Assembly (NCBI GenBank): GCA_036250225.1
Contig: JAPZLL010000015.1
Location: 310,001-374,000 of the forward strand
Reading direction: 5' to 3'
DNA: 64,000 nt
DNA from: Cercophora sp. LCS_1
Taxonomy: Eukaryota; Ascomycota; Sordariomycetes; Sordariales; Lasiosphaeriaceae
Shown: positions 43,289 to 53,110 of the stretch, in pieces
Position numbering within the stretch: position 1 is the stretch's first letter
Layout: each line of letters opens with the position of its first letter
Program-made: the position numbers and the translations under genes
Notes under the pieces: model-generated
Databases searched by the model: none
What the model was told of the DNA's origin: nothing
The model's input: the letters and a program-made list of their open reading frames with translations, nothing else

Positions 43289-44572
43289 GGTATCCGTTGC
43301 CCCTGGCTTCGACGCTGCGTGGTCAATGGGGCGGAGGGAGGCGGCAGTCGAAAATTGGAGTTACCGAGGTGAGAGAAGCGGGAATAATGGTAAGCCGCAA
43401 CTTGGGTCTTGTTTTTTTTTTTTGTGAATCTTCACAGAAAGGAAAGAAGAACCCAAAATGAGCAGAGACTACCTAGGGGCAACGGTTTCCGATGCAGTGG
43501 AACAGAGAGATGCTGTCGGATGAGAATTCGCCAGGCGCCCAGCTCGCTGGCCAATCTGTCAGACACACGTCGCGGACCTGTTGGGCCAATCATTGCCTCT
43601 GGATACCTGCATCGGGTGCTACTTGGGGAAATTATGCAGCCTCATGTGTCATTGGACTGTCTTTGTCCACCGGACGGAAGGTCGGCGAGGAGGGGAAGGG
43701 GGAAGACAGCTTGTTTGCTCAGGGGTTAGGGTTAGGTACCCCCTTGAACGTCGAAATCAAGGGCTCGGGTTGGCATGGTTGCTAAAAACGGGATTGCATT
43801 TAAAATATTGCGGATATATGCTTATATGGGTCAGGCAGTAATAGATCTCTTCAGCGAGTGGGATTTCAAGAGATAGGTTATGATGTGGGCTCTCCTGGCT
43901 TCCCAGTGTGCCCAGAATGAGGGACTCGGAGACAGTGACAAGGCATGCAGTTGTCTGGCCTGGTGGATAATTCTCCATCAACATGTGAAATCATTTGGAG
44001 CAGCCCTTGCACGCATTTTATCGGGCATTCATGCGGTATCACATGTGCGCTTCTGCACCTATCCCAAGCCATTACTCAGATGTCACAGGGCTTGCTTGGA
44101 TCTGGAGCCCGCAGCTTTTGGGGGTTGGGGGGGGGGGGGGTGCTTTTCATCTTCGCTGTCATGAAAAGTCCTTTGCAGATTCATGCGCTCCATTACTGGT
44201 GGACCTTCTCACTCTCACTCTCCAGAGCCGTACGGGAAGAGAGCTGGTTGATGCCCGAGGACTTCCGCTTTCTTCTCGGGTTCCCAGTATCAAGCCCATG
44301 ACCCAGTAACAACTTGGAGCCTTCTGACAGGTCAGCCCCATATACGGCCCAGGCTGAACGGCTTGGGCATCAGCTGCGGGCCCCATGGAGCTCAAGTGAT
44401 CAACAAAGAATGATTCTGGTTTATAACTACGCCCCTGGTCTTACCATCATCCATCTCGCTCATCCTTCCTCCGCAGCCATTCGAGCCAACACTAATCCGG
44501 CCAACACGTCGGCAGTTCGTCTTCGCTGTCCCCGCTGACTTTGCCACAACTCCAAAGCATATCGCGTTCGAT
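43289..44572. other. intergenic with telomere-like motif and poly-G
   Basis: About 1.3 kb between divergent genes. It holds GGGTTAGGGTTAGG at 43723-43736 and a G13 run at about 44128-44140. No conserved frame was seen. Confidence 0.5.
43723..43736. repeat. telomere-like GGGTTAGGGTTAGG
   Basis: More than two TTAGGG units in intergenic DNA; too short to be a telomere, possibly a protein-binding telobox or a repair scar. Confidence 0.7.
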
Positions 44573-45136
44573 ATGTCACAAATGGAACCAGTAAGCCACT
44601 ACACGGTATCGTCTCTGTTGATCCATCAAAGATAACCTCCAATTTATCTGCAGTCTCAACTCATGCAGAGCGGTATGAACGACGCCATCAAGTACCAGAG
44701 GCCGTCCGAAGGCTTCGGGAAAGTGGAGGCGGGAAGCGTGGCGACAGATCCCCACTACATGTACGGCATGTACAATGCCTCGGCCACGGCGTTTGACCTC
44801 GCTGGCGACCTCGAGAAGCAGCTACCGCTGTTCATCAAGCGGGCTCAGGGCCGTGTGATGACCTTGATCAACATCATCTCGTCCTTGAGAAGGGAGCTCT
44901 ACGACGCCAAGAACGACGTCATCAGGGCCAACCAGCGACTTCACGCTGTTCTTCTCCACTCTGAGCTCAACGCGGACCCGGACGATTGGTTCAAGGAGGC
45001 TGAGCTGAAGGTCATGCAGTCGGATTACCCATTTGTCAGCAAGGACGAGAACGGAGCTCTCAGCGTCGAAGCCCGGACGCCGCCTAGCATCAAGGAGGCC
45101 CCGTCATCTGCGGGCTCGGAGGTCGTGCAGGAATGA
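44573..45136 (+). CDS. 166-residue helical protein, two exons
   Basis: Exons 44573-44590 (MSQMEP) and 44654-45136 are joined in phase 0 over a 63-nt intron (GTAAGC...ATCTGCAG). The protein reads SQLMQSGMNDAIKYQRPSEG, then ATDPHYMYGMYNASATAFDL and a strongly amphipathic helical part (LEKQLPLFIKRAQGRVMTLI, SSLRRELYDAKNDVIRANQR), then an acidic Ser/Pro tail (TPPSIKEAPSSAGSEVVQE). No signal peptide and no Cys pattern. I do not recognise the family. Its position between two Gly-repeat genes may mean a shared role, but this is only context. Confidence 0.65.
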
Positions 45137-45798
45137 AAAGAGCCCAGCGGCGGAAATGAGAGAGAGAGAGCAATGGATAGTCAGAGATTTTGTATTGATG
45201 TCAGTGCCTATGTGCGGCACGTAGGCAGTTACCTAGCTTCAGTTTTTCAAGTTGCCTCGGTGATATACATGAGTTTTAATGCCTAGTCCCGGTGTGATAC
45301 CAGTTGCCGGCGGAAGAATTCAAGTCTGTTTCAAGACTATGATGCTGTCGGATACTAGGACCGATTTCTTGGATTGCCCGCCGCATGTTACCTTACCTCA
45401 GGGGATCTGTTTGAGAGTGTGTTGACCTGAAATTTATCTTTCTTTTGGAATGGGCGATATCGTCCCAGCACTCAAAGCAGGTGTTTTGGGAAAATGCTCT
45501 GGTGCCAAAGGGGAACGCGAAGTACCAAACAGTACATAGTTAGAATTGTGTCTGCATTGCCAAATATCTGCTCTAAATCTCAAGGCCTCAAACTACCTAG
45601 GTACCAAGTTATTCGTCTCCTCATCGCCAGACTCAAACTAGACGCTACCCTGTGATCAACATGAAGCTGTGCAACTTTGTGTTATCCAAAGTAGCGCCCA
45701 AAGTAAATGCAACAACCACAAACTGCTTGACTTGTTGGCCTCGATCCCGCCCATAGGGCTGGACAAGTGCCCACCAAAACATCGCGCGCCTCGGGCCA
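45137..45798. other. convergent intergenic spacer
   Basis: About 660 bases between the 3' ends of two small genes. It contains an ACTACCTAGGTACC motif near 45594. Nothing coding was seen. Confidence 0.5.
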
Positions 45799-46473
45799 TT
45801 ATCCACTGATGGCAGCAGCGAGGCGCTGGCGCGCCCCGACGGGGCCATACTTCTTCTTGTACGCATCAATGGTTCCCATCTCACCACCAGCCGCGTTACC
45901 AGCGTCGGCTGTGGCACCCTTCTTCAGAGCTTTACCCTGCACGCCCATGCCTGCGAACGCCCGGCCAGCCTCGCCCTGATCTCCCCATCCGGCTCCGCCT
46001 TCGGCGTCGCCGCCGAAGATGTCACCATCCTTGTTGATTTCACCGCCCATGCCCCTGCCGCCCTCAGCAATGGCACGGCCCCCCTTCTTGGCCGCCACGG
46101 CGCGTCCTCCTTCGGCGAATCCGCCCACGGCAATGTTGACGTCCTTGTCGTATGTGAAGTGGAATGGCAGGCCGGGATTTCCGCTCTCATTCATCACGTC
46201 TTCGATGGTGGCTTGGGTGTTGGTGATGCGCTTGCCGTTGTACCAGGCCGTGACCAAGCCGGGAAGCGTGAGCTGGTTGGTGGCGGCTGTGTTGAGCTGG
46301 TGGATGGTCGTGTTGTTGAACAGCCGCTCGAGCTTTCCTTCGAGATTCTGGTTCTCTGTGATACAAGTTGGGTAAGTATGTGCGAGAGAGTCAACCTACT
46401 CCAGGCAAGGAGAAGTGAGCGGCTGCGTACCCTTCTTGACCGTGTAGGTCACGGCAATTCTGCGACGACCCAT
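45799..46473 (-). CDS. 199-residue Gly-rich repeat protein, two exons
   Basis: Exons 46431-46473 (MGRRRIAVTYTVKK) and 45799-46355 are joined in phase 1 over a 75-nt intron (GTACGC...ATCACAG). The N-terminal ~90 residues look globular (NQNLEGKLERLFNNTTIHQL, LPGLVTAWYNGKRI, IEDVMNESGNPGLPFHF). Residues ~92-160 are a Gly-rich repeat zone: VNIAVGGFAEGGRAVA, KKGGRAIAEGGRGMGG, GDIFGGDAEGGAGWGDQG and EAGRAFAG. The C-terminus is KKKYGPVGARQRLAA. No signal peptide. The GGxA periodicity and GGDAEGG unit are shared with the membrane protein at 42.8 kb. No characterised family is recognised; self-assembly is a testable idea, not a finding. Confidence 0.7.
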
Positions 46474-47986
46474 TTTGACTGTGGTATTGTTGATTTGAGG
46501 GTTGTGGGGTGAATTGGTGGTGGGACAATGTTCAACTCAAGATTGAGGTCTGAGTCAATGAAGGGGGTCTGTGTTGAGATTTCGGCTGTTAACTAGATCT
46601 TCAGGTCCCTACCTTCCTGTCTACCTACCCGCCTTTATAGCTTTTCGGATTTTTTTAAGAAATAAGGATCGTACCGCGGGCAGAGAAAGCCTCCATCAAC
46701 TCTATTCATTTCACAGGCAGGTCCGCACTGCCTGGTCGCCGCTTCGAGAGCGACTGGTCCCAGCGAAGACATCGTTCCAACTGAATCTCCCATCAATGTA
46801 ACCGCGTAGCAGGCTCTTGGCCCCAACTCACTGCCTGCACGGATACCCAACATAAAAGAGGGCCAAAGAAACTGGTCATGGGGTTAGTGTGGGAATCGCG
46901 TGTCACAATGCGGTGCCAATGCTGACCAAATAAAGGTTGCTTCCCAAAGTACTGTGTGCTGGCGACGCTGCCCCGCTTCGCTCCGTGATAGAGAAAAAGG
47001 GTTTGCCGCGGAAAGCGCAACAACGATGGCAGGCTCCGGCTTCCCCCAATTCTGCCTGCCATGCCTGGACCAGCCAGCGAAGCCGGGCCCCCACAACAGA
47101 TTTGGGATCTGGCGCTGAGTGACCGTGCCGCAAGAGCCGTGCCCAAAGTGCGCGACAAATGAGGATAGGGAAGAAGGCAAACAATCACTTCAGCCCTTGG
47201 GACCGATTCTGTCCCAAGCATGGGCTGTCGACAAGACGCGGGATTGCTGACTTGGTACTTGCGAGCGTTGGATCGAAATGGATTGCCTGTGTAGCTGTGT
47301 TACGTGAACACAGCCAAAAGGGAGACGATCCACTTCAAGGTTTGCCCCTCTTTTGCCTCAGGTACGATACCTACACGAATACGAATACCTAGACTAGCAT
47401 GTGAGAACTACCAAGTCAGCGGTCCTGAAGCCAAACGGCAGGATCCTGTCCATCTTCCTACACATCATTCCGTTGGGCTGGGACATGTGAGAGGCTTCAT
47501 GGTAGTCTAGTGGGTATTGACATGCCCTGAGGGGCAGAAATAGAGATGGTATATTTCCACCGTTGCCCCTTGTACTTACAGACAACCCCAACCCTCCTCA
47601 TTACAGCATGGCATAGCGCTTTTGATCCAACACACCCTATGCCTCCCATAGGGAAGCTGAAAAGTCCTCGTTCGCAAAATGTGCAGCTCGCTTGTGGAGG
47701 TGGAGCTTGGTTCCTCGTCAGATGGTGAAAAGTTTTAGGTCAGACGGGCGAGTCCCAACTCAGGCCAATGCTCCCTCAAATCCAAAACCCTCTTTGACCT
47801 GTACCAACTGCTCTTATCAACAGGCCCAACAGCGTCGAAAGGAAACAGCCAAAAGCCCACCGCCGACTGCGACACCTCCTTCAGTTCTTCCAAACTCTCG
47901 ATAGGGACTTTCAGGCCAGCTCTCCCCACCCAGGCTTCCCGGGAAGTTTGTGTGATCAACCAGGCCTCGTCTTCCTCTTGCAGAAA
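46474..47986. other. intergenic, no gene seen
   Basis: About 1.5 kb. Overlapping short frames of similar length on both strands and no domain-like sequence. Confidence 0.5.
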
Positions 47987-49142
47987 TTATTTCGCCGATA
48001 TCGCATCGTAGATGGGTCGTTGGTATGAAGGCGGATCATGTGCAATCAGCACCATCTCTCGTGCATGCGAATCAATGTCCCACGCCCGGAGGACTTCCTG
48101 TAGCTGCGCGCGCATGCTCTGGGGGTCGGTCCACGAGAGAACATACTGGAGATCCTTTTCGACTTGGCGTTTTGGTCTTGGATCTGGTGCGAGGTCAAAG
48201 GCTGGCAGGATCGATGTCACACGGCCAACGAAGGCCCTCCGATAACCACTGCAAAAGCAGTGGACGGAAATGAACAAGTTCCAGCCAACAGATCACTGCT
48301 GGGCGTTTCAGAAAGCGTGTTGGCTGGAAGCCAACCAATCATGTATTTAAGATAGCCGCGATGGTGTGATAGTCGGTGCCCAACAAGCTACCTGACTCAG
48401 GGGCACGTCCGGTGACCACCTGGACGCCTCAGGCATCCAGCGGAGCTTTAGCCCATAAAAGAGGCCTTGTGAACTCCCCAGGAAAGGGCCTGGAGATGGA
48501 GGCAGCAAGGACCTTGAGGCCAAAGAAGATTATCAAGTTGTTTGAACCTTGACCCGTTCCGCGCCGAATGTGTGAAGCTGTTTTTCAGCCTGCCCCACAA
48601 TCCCCGCGTCACAATCGACTTGACGGGCATGGAATGGTTGAAGCGAATCCCGGCGGCGGGAAAGTCGATGGCGGGCCCATGATGGAGCGGCCGAGGTGGC
48701 CGCGCATCATAAAGATGACTTTCTGCATTTTGGAGAAGGTGCTGGTGAAACTGGCCAGGGCAGGGGCGGGGAGGGAGGTCTGTGTGATAGAGCCCGTGGT
48801 GACAATGGACGTTTGCAGGTCATTGGTGGTGTTAGTGTCCAGACCGAGCCGAAGGACTCCGATTTCAAGCGGGTCGTAGGCTTTGACATCGTGAATGAAG
48901 GGGACGAAGGTGCTCTCGAAAGGGGTGTGGGCTTGGATGAAGAGGATGTCGTGCTCTGGGTTGAGATGTAGGGGTTGGGGGGCAGTTTCCGAAACTCTGG
49001 GATCCATATATCCGCTGTCGCCGGATCGAAGCTGGGTGGCGAGATCATCGGCCGTGAGTAGGAGACACGGCATGTGGATGCGGTAGAAGCGAAGGGCAAA
49101 CTGGCGCGCCTCGTGGTTCACACGCAGTAACTTGCTGTGCAA
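47987..49142 (-). pseudogene. decayed 2EXR-family gene, N-terminus missing
   Basis: The minus strand reads LLRVNHEARQFALRFYRIHM, then HLNPEHDILFIQ, as in the fungal 2EXR family, but the frame starts after a TAG stop and the usual N-terminal LPxEIRxxIW segment is absent. The frame changes near 48630 (FNHSMPVKS appears in another frame) and again before 48277, where a third frame gives RPKRQVEKDLQYVLSWTDP and a C-terminal tail to 47987. The pieces are collinear, so one gene with at least two frame breaks and a 5' deletion is the simplest reading. Family function is unknown. Confidence 0.6.
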
Positions 49143-49181
49143 CTCTTCCTACTGCACATGACTATAGCGGACTAGCAAGAT

Positions 49182-49388
49182 ATGGACAAGCAGTTCAACG
49201 ACTTTGCCGCTAAGGTTGACGGGGCGCGGCTCATCGGCATGTCGGGCATCATGTACACCGTCGACACATGCGCCAGCAACGCAGCTAAGATTAATAACCA
49301 GTACATGAGGGATGAAGCCGCCGAATTGGAGTCCGATCATGTTGAGCTGTATAAATCCTTCAGGCGCATGGTTCCTAGCGCGACCTAG
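49182..49388 (+). CDS. short ORF of unknown status
   Basis: A 68-codon frame from an ATG with coding-like third positions: MDKQFNDFAAKVDGARLIG, then TVDTCASNAAKINNQYMRDE and a Lys/Arg-rich end. No known domain. It sits in a patch of broken genes and may be a fragment rather than a real gene; the opposite strand is also open across it. Confidence 0.3.
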   Translation: MDKQFNDFAAKVDGARLIGMSGIMYTVDTCASNAAKINNQYMRDEAAELESDHVELYKSFRRMVPSAT

Positions 49389-49389
49389 G

Positions 49390-49615
49390 CCTATCACCCC
49401 TTCAGTCGCGTCGGCACCCTGAGCATCACCATATCCAAACTTTGACACAAGCTTATCGAGCATGCCTTTTTCCATCAGTAACTCAAATAAGGCGCTTAGC
49501 TCAGTCTCATTGAAACTTTTGCTCTGAAGTATATCTTTAACTCGAGAAGCCGAAATCTCAGGGCTGGCGCCTAGGCGTTTAACTTGGGAAAAGGGGCCTG
49601 CTAAGCGCCCACGGG
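49390..49615 (-). pseudogene. protein-coding fragment ending at a telomere-like motif
   Basis: The minus strand reads a natural-looking protein without an ATG: RLAGPFSQVKRLGASPEISA, SRVKDILQSKSFNETELSAL and FELLMEKGMLDKLVSKFGYG. Upstream (higher coordinates) the reading runs straight into the CCCTAACCC motif at 49616-49626. It is probably a truncated exon of unknown family. Confidence 0.35.
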
Positions 49616-49626
49616 GGGTTAGGGTT
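49616..49626. repeat. telomere-like GGGTTAGGGTT between gene fragments
   Basis: GGGTTAGGGTT flanked on the left by a leftward coding fragment and on the right, 77 bases on, by a rightward DUF7580-like fragment. Confidence 0.65.
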
Positions 49627-49699
49627 TTCTATGGTCAAAGTCAGTACCCACGGACCAAAGAATAGAATGGAAAGCCAAACACACGTAAAACCAATGTAA

Positions 49700-50467
49700 A
49701 TCAGCGCTCGATTTTGCCTTCGTCAACATCCCTTGATTCGTGGAGAACTTCAGACACCCCCAGGCTACTACCTCAGCGACGACACCTACAAACACCTGAT
49801 CGAACTCTGTCCAGATAACCCGCTTCTAGCGAACAAGTCCAATGACGAAACCTTGTCTGACATTATGAGCCAAGCATCGGACGAGGTCGCCACGGTCGTT
49901 GATCAGCTCAACATCGCCCTCTGCCTCGTCAGGGCGACTTTGCAGTTCTGGTCGACTCCCTGGTGGCAGACATACTGGAGCCTACGAGACATTGGCGTCG
50001 TGCGCGAGAAACAAGTTCCCGTACTATCCGATGCATTCAAGTCCATACACGTCAATGTCGAGCTGCGCGACTCAGCGGAAGCAGAAAACCGACCCCAGAC
50101 ACAAGAGCTGAGGGCAATACCAAAGGGGCTAACTAAAGAAGACGTCGAGCGCGCAACATTGACGTTTGGCATTCGGAATCTCAACATGTACTGCCTGGGC
50201 GTCGCCTTGTTGCAGGTTGGAAGATGGAGCACCGTTCAAATCGACGACGTCGAGAAGATCCGACGACTTGCCGCCATGCCGTCACATCTCGGGCCAAAAT
50301 ACAGAGAAATCACCGAGAGATGTCTCGAGTGTGATTTTGGCGTAGGTAAGAAGATCCAGGATATCAGATTACAGGCTGCTATCTACGAGTCTGTCGCTCG
50401 CCCGCTAGAGTCGATGATACAATCGCTGAGCTTAAATGAAGAAACAGGGAGCCAGAGTGAGTATTAG
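49700..50467 (+). pseudogene. C-terminal part of a DUF7580-like protein
   Basis: The open frame begins just after a TAA (49697) and has no early ATG; an initial TTG at 49733 is not a credible start. The C-terminal half matches fungal DUF7580-type (kinase-like-fold) proteins: ATLTFGIRNLNMYCLGVALL, QIDDVEKIRRLA, YREITERCLECDFGVG and ESVARPLESMIQSL to the stop at 50467. The family is normally two to three times longer, so the N-terminal part is missing. Could be an internal exon if an upstream acceptor exists, but none with a matching upstream exon was found. Confidence 0.55.
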
Positions 50468-50959
50468 GCAATAGTTAGATTGATAGACCGATATTGCAAA
50501 TACAAAACAATTCGCTCTCCAACTATGAGCACCTCATCAGCCCCAGAACGGAGTGAACTGATGTGAGGGACATTGCTAAGCCTGGCACACCAATCATTAT
50601 GAGCTCTATATACACGTCCCATCAAAATGAAACCGCATTCGAAATCTCATTACTGTTAATATGCGGACACTGTGACGGCAGCGGTGTTGTAAAGCTACGC
50701 GGAGGCACTGGGGTTTTGCCTGGGAGCAGTGTAATGGAGACGAAAATGGGGTGTGCTACTGGGCTTTGAGAAGAAGAGAAATTAGGCAGCAATGCATTCA
50801 TCCCCGCTTGAGATGCAACCCGACAACATTTCGACAAAGCCCCGCGATCTGTCCCACATAAACAGAAATCTCGACATTCTGCAACTATCAAAATAGTTTC
50901 TCGATACGTTGCTTAGGTACCCACCTACCATCCCATCGCACCCAATAGCGATCTGCATC
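50468..50959. other. intergenic spacer
   Basis: About 490 bases. Promoter region of the HET gene, with a TTAGGTACCCACCTACC motif at about 50914. No gene was seen. Confidence 0.5.
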
Positions 50960-52911
50960 ATGGACGCCAGCCCTCCAACCACCGCGTGTGGGCCAACCAT
51001 CTTAAACGGCAGATTGTGCAGCCGCTGCAGAGAACTCACAACGTACGAACAGCTTGACAGCATCAGTCAGGGAGGATCTTTTGAGCATTACCAGCTCCAG
51101 CAGATAATGAAGAATGCGACCGACAATCCGCCTTGCCCGCTTTGCGCGGCCATCGAGAAGCCCTTCTTGGGCGGTGGCATCGAGGACGTCAATCCCCTCT
51201 GGCAGGTTACGCTACATCTGGCGGATGAACAGGGTCCTGAGTGGTTACGAAACATGTGGGAGAAACGGGGGTCTTATGGGTTCGTGGGACTTTCGCGAGG
51301 GCTGTCTCTGTCGACAAAGGCACCCGGCGATGTGGATTCAATGGGTTACACGTTGAAGCTTCACCTCATAGCAGATGAAGGTAAGGTTACCTCTATATTA
51401 TCTAGCGTCCTTTTTCCCTTTTGTAAAGGATGGTAGCTCACTTACCGTACCTAGATGACCCGGCGGCATCAATGACGATCCGCCGGCCACTCCTCACAGA
51501 CGTCGCGAGCGAGAAAGTCTTCACCATGGCTCGATCGTGGCTTGAGATTTGCGAGGAGACGCATCAAAGATGCCCGAAGAACAGCTTCAAGCCCGAGTTA
51601 CCGTCATATGTCGTCAACGTATCTCCAGATTCGCCCGGTGCCGTCGCGAAGCTCCATAAGCCTGCTTCCGGCGAGAGGGCAAAATACCTTTGTCTCAGCT
51701 ACTGCTGGGGTAACGAGGGCCAGCTGACAACAACGAAAGAGAACCTGGCAGTCCACTTGGAGGCGATACCCGTCGACAAGCTCGGGCTGACCATCCAAGA
51801 CGCCATTACAACCACCCGACGTCTCGGCTTTCGGTATCTCTGGGTCGATGCGTTGTGTATTGTGCAGGATGACGAAGTGCAAAAGATGGCAGAGATCAAG
51901 GCCATGGCATCCATTTACAGAAATGCGACGGCTCTCATCTCGGCAGCTGTGGCCTCGGCCTCCTCAAAGGGCTTCCTCCATACCCGCGACTTTTCCTATG
52001 ACGATGTCAAGTTCAAAGTCAGGATGCCCGGTGGCGATGTTGGGAACCTTGGACTCATCAAAGAGAACAACTTTTCGCCGGAACATCCGCTCAACGCCCG
52101 GGCCTGGGTGTTGCAGGAACACTTGCTCTCAAGCCGCAAATTTGTTTTCTCGGAAGCCGAATTACTTGTTGAGTGTCCTTCAGCCCCTGACATCGTGTTG
52201 CGTCCTAGCCTTCTCTCCTACTCGTACGGAAACCATATTCCCCCGATCTCAACGTGGGACTGGGAAACTTTCGACTGCACCAAACGCTGGAGCGAACTCG
52301 TCCAGATGTATTCGTCCCGTGCTTTAACGGACCCGGAGGACAGACTGAACGCCTTCGAAGGGGTTGCCAACGAGATCGAGAGGCAAAGTGGCAAAAAGGT
52401 GCATTACGGGATTCCAGAATTTGGCTGCGAAGTGCTCGATTGGTTCGCGCGTCCACGCTCGCCAGCGCGCTCCGCCAGGGCGCCTAGCTGGTCGTGGGGC
52501 TGCCTTGATACAAAGGTTTTTTGCCTGTCCAGGCAGGACCAGAGTGGAAAATACGACGAAAGGAGCGCACACCTACGCTTCGCTGTCGATGGTGACCCTG
52601 CCAAGTTGGCTATCACTGCATCTGTTATCGACGGCGCGACATGGGATGGCCTGCACCCCATCGACGAGACGGCCATGTCGTCTGAGGTGTATCGTGACAA
52701 ACACTATACCTGTCTCCCAGATGTCCGAACCGGTCTCCCTGACCCCCGGAACAGGCACTACCTCCAACTATCAAGGACATATGCATCGCATGAAACGATC
52801 TTGATTCTAGAAAGTGCGGGTTGCGGTACGTATCGCAGGACTGGAATATACTACGGTTCCGATTTCGTTGGTAAATGGCCCGAGGAACGGCGGGAGGTGA
52901 CCTTGCTATAG
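50960..52911 (+). CDS. HET-domain protein, intact, two exons
   Basis: Exons 50960-51380 and 51455-52911 are joined in phase 1 over a 74-nt intron (GTAAGG...ACCTAG). The product is 625 residues. The ATG at 50960 has context ATCATGGAC. The N-terminus carries Cys pairs (LCSRCREL, CPLCAAIE). The HET domain is complete: YLCLSYCWG (about residue 217), YLWVDALCIVQDD (about residue 268), LISAAVASASSKGFL and ARAWVLQEHLLSSR (about residue 355). APSWSWGCLD and a C-terminal beta-rich tail follow. As for other HET proteins, a role in non-self recognition and cell death is expected from the family, but the trigger is unknown. Confidence 0.93.
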
Positions 52912-53110
52912 CTAGGAAACAACTTTGGTGGTAACGGATCAGAAGCCGGAAGCTTACACGGCAATATGAAGAGGTCATCTTCCTATCCTTACAACCACGG
53001 CTACTACATCGCTGAACAGAAAAGATAGATCAAAACATGGAGCAAAGACAAGGATAAAACATCTCATACTCAAACCTCTCCAAGTTAACTCCAGCTACCT
53101 AGATACCTAC
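52912..53110. other. convergent spacer
   Basis: Short 3'-3' spacer between the HET and GH7 genes, with an AGCTACCTAGATACCTAC motif at 53091-53108. Confidence 0.5.

Noticed and set aside
44128..44140. Poly-G run
   Set aside because: A simple homopolymer in intergenic DNA; possible G-quadruplex on its own is not enough to claim function.
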